This document shows, in pieces, positions 27,229-33,499 of a DNA stretch of 64,000 nucleotides; within the stretch, counting starts at the first letter, position 1, and each line of letters starts with the position of its first letter. The DNA lies in contig CAZDRI010000005.1 of the NCBI GenBank assembly GCA_964508055.1, forward strand, positions 1 to 64,000, written 5' to 3'. Under the pieces are notes generated by a model. That model was not told the origin of the DNA. It saw only the letters and a list, made by a program, of their open reading frames with translations, and searched no databases. Both the position numbers and the translations under genes were made by a program. Source of the DNA: CAZDRI01 sp964508055 (GTDB lineage Bacteria; Pseudomonadota; Gammaproteobacteria; PS1; Pseudothioglobaceae).

Positions 27229-28096
27229 AACGCCAAGATTAAAAAGTATAAGTTCTTCTTTAGAAAGTATATTACTAATTTTAAAATTAGTAATACCTTT
27301 TTATTTATTAGCAGATATTCTTATTTATTTTGATTTACTTAAGAAAATAACATTTATATTTGAGCCAATAACTAACTTTTTAAATTTACCTCAAGAAGCA
27401 ACTTTAGCACTTGCGGCTGGGATGCTTTTTAATCTTTACGCAGCTATTGCTTTTGCATCTCCATTAGACTTAAGCCCATACCAATGGACAGTTTTAGCTT
27501 TATTCTTAGGAATTGCACATTCACTATTAGTTGAAAGTGCCATTATGAAAAAATTAGGTATCCCTCTTACTTACTCAACGCTTTTGCGGATTTTAGCTGC
27601 ATTTTTAGCTATTATCCCTTTAGGTTACCTGCCACATACAGTATTTACTAACACCTCAATTGTGGCTAATAAAGTAATAAATATGCGGTTTGATAGTTTT
27701 TATTCTATGTTTAGTCATTCATTACAAGAGGCAATAATATTAAGTATTAAAATTACAATTTTAGTAGTAATAATGATTTTTATTATGGATTATATAAAAT
27801 CACTTAAATTGTTACAACAATGGCAAAGTAAAGTTAGAACTTCTTTTTCGTTAATAACAGGTTTAATATTAGGGATAACTTATGGTGCTTCAATATTAAT
27901 TAATGAATCAAAATCTAATTCACTTTCAAAAAAAGAAATATTTTACATAGGGACATTCCTAATGCTATGTCATGCTATTATTGAAGACACTTTACTTTTT
28001 GTAATATTTGGTGCCAATGGCTATGTTGTTATAGCTATAAGGCTTGTAATAGCAACAATTCTTAGTTATTTATTATTAAAGTTTTATAAAGAATAG
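27221..28096 (+). CDS. Gate (nucleoside-recognition) domain membrane protein
   Basis: 291 residues, polytopic, with the Gate/nucleoside-recognition motif pattern (LAAGMLFNLYAAIAFASP and GIAHSLLVESAIMKKLG, repeated later as GTFLMLCHAIIEDTLLF). Related halves occur in SpmA/SpmB and FeoB. It appears to start at TTG 27221, overlapping the racemase stop by 8 nt; no ATG exists in a sensible place. Function unknown: a channel or permease is likely. Confidence 0.75.
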   Translation: MSKTPRLKSISSSLESILLILKLVIPFYLLADILIYFDLLKKITFIFEPITNFLNLPQEATLALAAGMLFNLYAAIAFASPLDLSPYQWTVLALFLGIAHSLLVESAIMKKLGIPLTYSTLLRILAAFLAIIPLGYLPHTVFTNTSIVANKVINMRFDSFYSMFSHSLQEAIILSIKITILVVIMIFIMDYIKSLKLLQQWQSKVRTSFSLITGLILGITYGASILINESKSNSLSKKEIFYIGTFLMLCHAIIEDTLLFVIFGANGYVVIAIRLVIATILSYLLLKFYKE

Positions 28097-28098
28097 AG

Positions 28099-28392
28099 AT
28101 GTATGCAGTAATATTTAAAGCTAAAATCAACAAGTTAGATGCCAACTACCAGAAACTTGCTAAGAAAATGCGTTATCTAGCAATGACAGAATATAATTGT
28201 ATTGATTTTATTAGTGCAACTGAAGGCGATGTAGAAATTGCAATATCTTATTGGCATAAGAAATGTGATATAAAAAAATGGAAGAATAATACTGAGCATA
28301 AAAAAGCCCAGAAGTTAGGAATTAATAAATGGTATAAATCTTATAAAATTGAAATTGTTAAAATTAAGCATAATTATAAAAGTAGTAAATAA
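28099..28392 (+). CDS. ABM-domain small enzyme
   Basis: 97 residues with the antibiotic-biosynthesis-monooxygenase fold: a beta strand start MYAVIFKAKI, a middle helix, and the conserved ending SYWHKKCDIKKWKNNTEH and QKLGINKWYKSYKIEIVKI. Similar bacterial proteins are uncharacterised; a few relatives act on haem or quinones. It starts two bases after the Gate-domain gene and ends the four-gene cluster. Confidence 0.75.
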   Translation: MYAVIFKAKINKLDANYQKLAKKMRYLAMTEYNCIDFISATEGDVEIAISYWHKKCDIKKWKNNTEHKKAQKLGINKWYKSYKIEIVKIKHNYKSSK

Positions 28393-28510
28393 ATTATAAA
28401 GACAACTGACTAAGAAGTAAAAAAAGCTAAAAAACAGCAGATAAAAAAATCACTCAATTTTTAGCAATACGTTTTAGGTGAAAACTCTAAAACTATAATA
28501 ATAGTGATTG

Positions 28511-28661
28511 AAGACTATTGCAAAACAGCTTATTGGGGATGGAGTTTGAGGAAGGGGAGGAACATTGTTGCAGTAACTTATTGGTTTTGCTCCCCTTCCT
28601 CATACAAATAACTTGGGTAAAGATGTTGTAAAATGTGCTTTTTACATTTTGCAACACTCTT
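28511..28661. mobile_element. MITE-like element, copy A
   Basis: 151 bp flanked by the perfect 5-bp duplication GATTG (28506-28510 and 28662-28666). The ends are imperfect inverted repeats, AAGA-NNN-TTGCAAAA at both termini. Inside is a perfect 13-bp palindrome pair, TGAGGAAGGGGAG at 28547-28559 and its complement at 28590-28602, plus a right-end hairpin (GTTGTAAAATGT with ACATTTTGCAAC). No coding capacity. It fills most of the 340-bp space between the ABM gene and the DUF4389 gene; the rest (28393-28510) holds only a small 7-bp stem (GTTTTAG/CTAAAAC at 28471-28493). Confidence 0.85.
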
Positions 28662-28732
28662 GATTGATGAGATAAATCCTGATGATTTGAGGATTGGTGG
28701 TAAAATTATCAGCGATCTTGGAAAGACAAACT

Positions 28733-28996
28733 ATGACACCTGCTATTAAAAAAAAATCATTTTGGCTTAGAGTATTGTATATGCTGTTATTTGTTGTTAT
28801 CTATGGCTTAGCTGAAGTTGTAGTTTATACTGTTGCTTTTATACAGTTTTTATTTATAGCATTTAGCGGTAAGGCAAATACTAAATTATTAAAATTTGGG
28901 CGTAATTTAAGTAAATACATATACCAAATAATGTTGTTTCTTACTTTTAACAATGAGCAGCTGCCATACCCTTTTGGCTTATGGCCAGATGATTAA
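28733..28996 (+). CDS. DUF4389 membrane protein
   Basis: 87 residues from the ATG at 28733 (an upstream GTG at 28694 is less likely and would add a non-family extension). Two membrane spans and the family ending (FGRNLSKYIYQIMLFLTFNNEQ, with PYPFGLWPDD). The DUF4389 family is widespread in gammaproteobacteria with no known function. Confidence 0.8.
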   Translation: MTPAIKKKSFWLRVLYMLLFVVIYGLAEVVVYTVAFIQFLFIAFSGKANTKLLKFGRNLSKYIYQIMLFLTFNNEQLPYPFGLWPDD

Positions 28997-29008
28997 AAGT
29001 TAAAACTT

Positions 29009-29626
29009 GTGCCTAGTATTGAGACTTTAAGTGTATTTTTCTTAGCATCAATCATATTGGCTTTAACTCCTGGTCCTGATAATATATTTGTTCTAACGCA
29101 GTCAACTATAAAAGGATATACTGCTGGGCTAATAATAACTTTAGGTTTATGTAGCGGGCTTGTAGTTCATACACTTATTGTAGCTGTGGGCATTGCAGCA
29201 ATTATAAAATCATCAAGCATTGCATTTATGACCCTTAAAGTTATTGGAGCAGGGTATTTGCTTTACTTAGCTTACGGTATGTTTACTACTAAAACACAAA
29301 AAATAACTAATAAAAATGTGTGCCTTAATAATTGGCAATTATATAAAACAGGGATTATTATGAATGTTACTAACCCAAAAGTCTCAATTTTCTTTTTAGC
29401 TTTTTTACCTCAATTTATAAATACTGAATTAGACTCCATTAATAGTCAAATAGTAATATTGGGATTAGTTTTTGTAATAGCAGCCTTATTAGTATTTTCA
29501 TCTGTAGCCATTTTAGCTAAACTTGTAAACAACTTGCTAGTAAAAGCTGGCAATTCACAACAAACACTTAATAAAACTGCAGGATTGGTATGTATTTTGT
29601 TAGCAGTAAATTTAGTTATAAACTAA
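29009..29626 (+). CDS. LysE/RhtB-family amino-acid exporter
   Basis: 205 residues, six predicted spans, with the family's N-terminal ALTPGPDN(I)F motif and the middle NVTNPKVSIFFLAFLPQFI segment. Exports amino acids such as homoserine, threonine or lysine; specificity not readable. The start is a GTG at 29009, 12 bp after the DUF4389 stop. It is one base upstream of the hydrolase gene. Confidence 0.87.
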   Translation: MPSIETLSVFFLASIILALTPGPDNIFVLTQSTIKGYTAGLIITLGLCSGLVVHTLIVAVGIAAIIKSSSIAFMTLKVIGAGYLLYLAYGMFTTKTQKITNKNVCLNNWQLYKTGIIMNVTNPKVSIFFLAFLPQFINTELDSINSQIVILGLVFVIAALLVFSSVAILAKLVNNLLVKAGNSQQTLNKTAGLVCILLAVNLVIN

Positions 29627-29627
29627 C

Positions 29628-30389
29628 ATGAAATTTTTAAAAACTATAAAGATAATCATCTTTATATATCTGCTTTTTGGTCTTTTAATTTACAGTATGC
29701 AGGATTTATTAATATTTCCTACAGTTAAATACAATATAACAACTGCTGAAAAAACTATAACTATAAAAAACAAAGGAGTTGAATTAAAAGGTTGGGTAAT
29801 AAATAAAGAAAAAGAAAATGCAATTATTTATTTTGGAGGTAATCACGAAGGAGTAGGGAGAAACATTGAGTTATTTAAAAAACTATTTCCAAATTATGCT
29901 GTTTATTTAATTGATTATAGAGGTTATGGCAATAGCACAGGCAGACCAAGTGAACAAAACTTATATGATGATGCTTTGCATATATATGATTTAATTAGTA
30001 AAAACCATAAAACCATATCTTTAATAGGGAGGAGTCTTGGCTCAGCAGTTGCAATATACTTAGCAAGTCAAAGATATATTTTAAATATAGCACTTATAAC
30101 ACCTTTTGATAGTGTTGAAAATCTTGTTAAAAATACTTATTTTATGTATCCAACCTCTTTAATGTTAAAACATAAATTTGAATCTTTAAAGAATATAAAA
30201 AAAATTAAAGCTAAAACCTTAGTTATTATAGCTACAAATGACAAAATAGTTCCAATAGAGAGAACAAACAAACTAATAGCTAATTTTGATAATATTGATT
30301 TAACTGTAGAAACTATCAATAATTCACATCACAACAACATTATGAAAAAATTAGCTACCAAAAAAGCGATTCTTAAGTTGTTTAAATAG
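29628..30389 (+). CDS. Alpha/beta hydrolase with N-terminal membrane anchor
   Basis: 253 residues. One N-terminal membrane span (residues about 7-25), then an alpha/beta hydrolase fold: oxyanion strand region IIYFGGNHEG, DYRGYGNSTGRPSE, nucleophile elbow GRSLGS (serine nucleophile), a late acid in ATNDKIVP, and the histidine in NNSHHNNI. Resembles the YfhR/ABHD13 group of esterase-like proteins. Substrate unknown. It ends just before the accessory repeat region. Confidence 0.85.
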   Translation: MKFLKTIKIIIFIYLLFGLLIYSMQDLLIFPTVKYNITTAEKTITIKNKGVELKGWVINKEKENAIIYFGGNHEGVGRNIELFKKLFPNYAVYLIDYRGYGNSTGRPSEQNLYDDALHIYDLISKNHKTISLIGRSLGSAVAIYLASQRYILNIALITPFDSVENLVKNTYFMYPTSLMLKHKFESLKNIKKIKAKTLVIIATNDKIVPIERTNKLIANFDNIDLTVETINNSHHNNIMKKLATKKAILKLFK

Positions 30390-30461
30390 TTGATCCTTAA
30401 AAAATTAGTTATGAGTACAAATGCTATTATAAATTTTTAAGTTTAAAGCGTTTCTAGCCTT

Positions 30462-30922
30462 GTTTAATGAAAATTTCACTATGATTACTAAATTACTTTC
30501 AAAAATAGCACTATTTTTCATGGCAAAAAATAAAGTTATCTAGGATACCATCCATTTTCTTAAATTCCAGACACAAGCCACCATCAAAAGATTAATATCA
30601 TTGCCAATGTCTCCTTTTAAAAAGTTTCTAGAGAGTCTAAAATCAAATTTCAAATGACCTATTAAGAGTGTTGCAAAATGTAAAAAGCACATTTCACAAC
30701 ATCTTTATCCAAGTTGTTGGTATGAGGAAGGGGAGTAAAATCAATAATTTAAGAAACAATGTATCTCCCCTTCCTCAAACTCCATCCCCAATAAGCTATT
30801 TTGCAATGGTCTTCTATTAATGGTTTTCTATTGCTGCTCTTCTTCTACATTGCTTTCGTTTTTTATCACGCTTATACTTGGTATCTCGTTTTAAAGGTTT
30901 TTTAGGTATGACTACTTTTGTT
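30462..30922 (-). pseudogene. IS5-type transposase remnant, copy 1
   Basis: Minus-strand sequence encodes, upstream of the inserted MITE, VVIPKKPLKRDTKYKRDKKR and CRRRAAIE, and downstream IGHLKFDFRLSRNFLKGDIG with INLLMVACVWNLRKWM. Together these are the C-terminal DDE region (RR.AIE..IGHLK) of IS5-type transposases. It is dead: interrupted by the MITE, with a frameshift at the junction, a TAG after KWMVS, and no N-terminal half. Confidence 0.75.
30664..30813. mobile_element. MITE-like element, copy B
   Basis: 150 bp in the opposite orientation to copy A, with perfect 5-bp target duplications CTATT at 30659-30663 and 30814-30818. It is inserted in the IS5-type transposase remnant between the AIE and IGHLK codons. 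Same terminal repeats and internal 13-bp palindrome pair as the other copies. Confidence 0.85.
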
Positions 30923-30983
30923 TTTCAATAAAAAAGGTAGCGTCCCCTTTTTAAGGAGGATGTAATGTTATTTGGAAGATGCA

Positions 30984-31005
30984 TTCCCAAGCAGGAGCTT
31001 GGGAA
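30984..31005. repeat. REP-like hairpin (first copy)
   Basis: TTCCCAAGC, loop AGGA, GCTTGGGAA: a perfect 9-bp stem with a 4-base loop, G+C-rich compared with its surroundings. It marks the right end of the duplicated unit. The same hairpin is at 31834-31855. This sequence type recalls extragenic palindromes; no associated transposase is present. Confidence 0.6.
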
Positions 31006-31031
31006 CGAATTGAATCACTGAAAACGAGCTT

Positions 31032-31271
31032 TTGGAAAACACAGGATTGGAGGAAAATGATTTCAAATATCTAAAAAAGGTCAGTTGTGGAGACTTTGAT
31101 GGATATCTCCTAATGTATGATGTAGATGATACTTTCTGGAAAAAGTGGTGGTTAATTAAGGATAACCTTTTATTGTTTGCTACTTATAATTGTGAAATTA
31201 CAGATAGGGAAAAAGAACTAAATTTTGTAGATACAACAGTAAATTCACTCACAATTATCAAAAAAGTTTAA
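31032..31271 (+). CDS. Orphan small gene, probably truncated at its 5' end
   Basis: 79 codons from a TTG at 31032; no family recognised. The acidic, aromatic sequence (DFDGYLLMYDVDDTFWKKWW, NLLLFATYNC, TTVNSLTIIKKV) looks like the C-terminal half of a small soluble protein. It begins only 24 bp after the end of the first duplicated unit, with no ribosome binding site, so the 5' part was probably lost. Its stop codon lies inside a GTTTAAC core (31266-31272), the arrangement seen when an integron cassette gene runs into its attC site. Confidence 0.4.
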   Translation: MENTGLEENDFKYLKKVSCGDFDGYLLMYDVDDTFWKKWWLIKDNLLLFATYNCEITDREKELNFVDTTVNSLTIIKKV

Positions 31272-31290
31272 CAAATGCATTCATCCGAAT
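31266..31290 (+). other. Possible truncated attC left half
   Basis: GTTTAAC fits the RYYYAAC core of attC sites and overlaps the stop of the small gene. The following AAATGCATTCATCC resembles an attC left arm, but no matching right arm with GTTRRRY is present because the second duplicated unit begins at about 31320. Weak on its own; supported only by the intact attC-like site at 32375. Confidence 0.25.
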
Positions 31291-31311
31291 TTTCTCTCCG
31301 TTCGTTCCTCG

Positions 31312-31772
31312 CTACAAGAAAAATTTCACTATAATTACTAAATTACTTTCAAAAATAGCATTATTTTTCATGGCAAAAAATAAAGTTATGTAGGATGCCA
31401 TCCATTTTCTTAAATTCCAGACACAGGCAGCCATCAAAAGATTAATATTATTGCCAATGTCTCCTTTTAAAAAGTTCCTAGAGAGTCTAAAGTCAGATTT
31501 CAAATGACCTATTAAGATTGTTGCAAAATGTAAAAAGCACATTTCACAACATCTTTAACCAAGCTGTTGGTATGAGGAAGGGGAGTAAAATCAATAATTT
31601 AAGAAACAATGTATCTCCCCTTCCTCAAACTCCATCCCCAATAAGCTATTTTGCAATGGTCTTCTATTAATGGTTTTCTATTGCTGCTCTTCTTCTACAT
31701 TGCTTTCGTTTTTTATCACGCTTATACTTGGTATCTCGTTTTAAAGGTTTTTTAGGTATGACTACTTTTGTT
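31312..31772 (-). pseudogene. IS5-type transposase remnant, copy 2
   Basis: As copy 1, but the downstream part is open further: IGHLKSDFRLSRNFLKGDIG, then NINLLMAACVWNLRKWMASY, ending at a TAG at 31312. The upstream part KRDTKYKRDKKRKQCRRRAA is cut by the MITE and is out of frame with the rest by one base. N-terminal half absent. Confidence 0.75.
31514..31663. mobile_element. MITE-like element, copy C
   Basis: 150 bp with CTATT target duplications at 31509-31513 and 31664-31668. Same position within the transposase remnant as copy B, from which it differs at three bases, all near the left end, so it arose by the segmental duplication rather than by an independent insertion. Confidence 0.85.
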
Positions 31773-31833
31773 TTTCAATAAAAAAGGTAGCGTCCCCTTT
31801 TTAAGGAGGATGTAATGTTATTTGGAAGATGCA

Positions 31834-31855
31834 TTCCCAAGCAGGAGCTTGGGAA
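31834..31855. repeat. REP-like hairpin (second copy)
   Basis: Identical to 30984-31005: a perfect 9-bp stem TTCCCAAGC/GCTTGGGAA with loop AGGA, at the right end of the second duplicated unit. Confidence 0.6.
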
Positions 31856-31932
31856 CGAGCGGTATTTAGATGGTTAAATATATATTATGTTACAATCATG
31901 ACTTATAATAAATTGTTATCTTCACAAAATAT

Positions 31933-32391
31933 ATGAATACACTGGAATCAACAAAAGAAGAATGGCGTGAGTTGGGATTTCACTATGACAAGGATGATAA
32001 AAGAAAATTTTGGATCATCACAGGTTCAAAAACCGGACTCTAAAAATTCGTAGAAATTTTAGAAGATTTTGGTACTGATTTAAAAAACGATAAGTTGTTT
32101 GAGCACAACCATTACGGGCCATACAGTTTTCTAAAAGTCATAACTGTCTATGGAGAAAGAGGTTTTAATGGAAATGCAATCTTTGGTGAATTAAATGATA
32201 TGATAGAATTAGGAAAAATAATTCGGCAAGTTGTGTTGCAATCAAAGGTAGGTGAAAAGAAAAATATAAAAAACCAGTTTTCTCCTGATTCAGAATATGA
32301 TTTCTTTATAAAGATAGAAAATGATTCGTTTGACCCTCCATCTATTGATGAATGGATCTTTGAACAAGAAAAAAAGCTAACAAAGGGCTGA
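31933..32391 (+). pseudogene. Cassette-like small gene with an in-frame stop
   Basis: One reading frame from ATG 31933 (MNTLESTKEEWRELGFHYDK) to a TGA at 32389-32391, 152 codons, interrupted only by TAA at 32041-32043 (codon 37, between GSKTGL and KFVEILEDFG). The rest (HNHYGPYSFLKVIT, ELNDMIELGKIIRQVVL, NDSFDPPSIDEWIF) looks like a small globular immunity-type protein, but I cannot name the family. The stop codon lies inside the left arm of an attC-like site, as in integron cassettes. Its base use resembles the rest of the genome only partly (GGGCC, TACGGGCC stand out). Confidence 0.65.
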
Positions 32392-32450
32392 AGACCGAAA
32401 ATCTTCGCCGCTTAGGCAGCAAAAATTGCGGCTTAGCCCCAGCGTTATAC
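32375..32450 (+). other. attC-like integron recombination site
   Basis: Left core GCTAAC (32376-32381) and right core GTTATAC (32444-32450) share the invariant TAAC/GTTA. The inner left arm GGGCTGAAG (32385-32393) pairs with the inner right arm CTTAGCCC (32432-32439) with exactly one unpaired G, the extrahelical base that directs integron integrase. Between them GCCGC and GCGGC pair further. The cassette gene ends within the left arm. The right core deviates from GTTRRRY at one position. No integrase gene is in the window. Confidence 0.65.
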
Positions 32451-32470
32451 TCTTTTTAAGGGTTGACTAA

Positions 32471-33406
32471 TTAAATTTTTGATATTCCAGCAATGCCTTG
32501 AGCGTTATATTTTTTAGCTTTTTTTAAATCATCCCTACTCATGCCACCAAGCAGATAAACTGGCATTTTAGCTTTTTTAATAAGTTTTTTAGCCTTATCC
32601 CAACCTATGGGTTTAATATTTTTATGGGATGTGGTTTTTTTAATAGCTGATAATAATACAAAATCAAGCTGTATTTTATGAGCTTTTTTTAGTTCATCAA
32701 TATTATGCACTGCGGCTGCCAATATTTTATTAAGTGCTATTGGTCTTTTTTCTAAAGACATAAGCTCTGCGCTTGTTAAGTGTAAGCCATCAGTTGTAAT
32801 ATTATTAAAATCTTTGCTGAGGTTATTTAAGATAAGATTTGCATTATATTTTTTGCATAGCTTGTATGCTTTTTTTATTAACTGGGCGCTAATATTTTTT
32901 TTTGTGCGTAATTGAATTAATTTTATATCTTTTATTAGCTTTTGCTCTAAATCTAATAATAATTGTTTATGAGAATAACTTTCATTAATTTCTGGAGTTA
33001 TCCAAATAATGTCTGGTAAATTTAAAGTATTAATAATACTATCCATTGTCGGTAATAGCTTATAGTTATTAAGTTTATTTTTATCAACCCAGCTTATTTC
33101 TTGCCCTTCTTTGCTATAAGGCGTATTTGAATATTTAATAATCTCAAAAATTACAATATCTAACACTCTATCAGGGTAGCGGTAAAATATATTAAGCCTT
33201 AGTTTTGCCTTAGCTACTTTTATTCCTAACTCTTCATACATTTCTCTTATTATGGCATCTAAAGAACTTTCGCTTTCACCTATCTTAACCTTACCTCCAG
33301 GTAACTCCCAATAACCAGCCATAAATTGATGCTCTTGTCTTTTAGCAATTAGGATTTGTTGTTTGCTATTTTTGATAATGCCAGCAACAGCTATCATTTT
33401 TTTCAT
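32471..33406 (-). CDS. Nudix hydrolase fused to a ThiE-like domain
   Basis: 311 residues. Residues about 1-130 are a MutT-type Nudix domain (likely 8-oxo-dGTP or related clean-up) and about 135-311 a thiamine-phosphate-synthase-like barrel, a fusion known from gammaproteobacteria. The Nudix helix ends REMYEELGI as expected, but the spacing from the first Glu to REU is nine residues (GESESSLDAII) instead of seven. The ThiE part keeps QLRTKK-like, DGLHLTSAEL and VYLLGGM segments but lacks the usual INDR and TK phosphate motifs, so thiamine phosphate synthesis is doubtful. Divergent from uvrA. Confidence 0.85.
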   Translation of the reverse strand: MKKMIAVAGIIKNSKQQILIAKRQEHQFMAGYWELPGGKVKIGESESSLDAIIREMYEELGIKVAKAKLRLNIFYRYPDRVLDIVIFEIIKYSNTPYSKEGQEISWVDKNKLNNYKLLPTMDSIINTLNLPDIIWITPEINESYSHKQLLLDLEQKLIKDIKLIQLRTKKNISAQLIKKAYKLCKKYNANLILNNLSKDFNNITTDGLHLTSAELMSLEKRPIALNKILAAAVHNIDELKKAHKIQLDFVLLSAIKKTTSHKNIKPIGWDKAKKLIKKAKMPVYLLGGMSRDDLKKAKKYNAQGIAGISKI

Positions 33407-33448
33407 ATTAACAATAGTGCAAAATATAAAAAGTATATTTTATTTAAT

Positions 33449-33476
33449 TTGCGATAAGGTTGGACTATTATATAAT
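33449..33476 (+). promoter_or_regulatory. Promoter for uvrA
   Basis: TTGCGA (33449-33454) and a perfect TATAAT (33471-33476), 16 bp apart, 23 bp before the uvrA ATG. No LexA-type CTG-N10-CAG palindrome is visible around it. Confidence 0.55.
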
Positions 33477-33499
33477 TTAATGTTTGCCTTTTAAATATA

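Larger units (their letters stand above)
30470..31008. repeat. 539-bp direct duplication, first copy
   Basis: Matches 31320-31858 at a fixed offset of 850 bp. It contains an IS5-type transposase remnant, a MITE-like element and a TTCCCAAGC/GCTTGGGAA hairpin. About 14 base differences from the second copy all fall before position 30735; the remaining 274 bp are identical. The gene-free stretch 30390-31031 holds this unit plus about 80 bp of AT-rich sequence in which I see nothing. Confidence 0.9.
31320..31858. repeat. 539-bp direct duplication, second copy
   Basis: Second copy of 30470-31008. Because both copies carry the MITE at the same site with the same target duplication, the order of events was transposase insertion and decay, MITE insertion, then duplication. 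The gene-free stretch 31272-31932 consists of this unit, a short G+C-richer piece at 31296-31316 and about 70 bp before the next gene. Confidence 0.9.

Noticed and set aside
28471..28493. GTTTTAG/CTAAAAC stem as a terminator after the ABM gene
   Set aside because: No T-tract follows on either strand and the stem is all A/T at its ends.
30470..31858. CRISPR array or tandem satellite, because of repeated blocks
   Set aside because: There are only two long copies with unequal content between them, explained by a segmental duplication carrying an IS remnant and a MITE; no short regular repeats with spacers are present.
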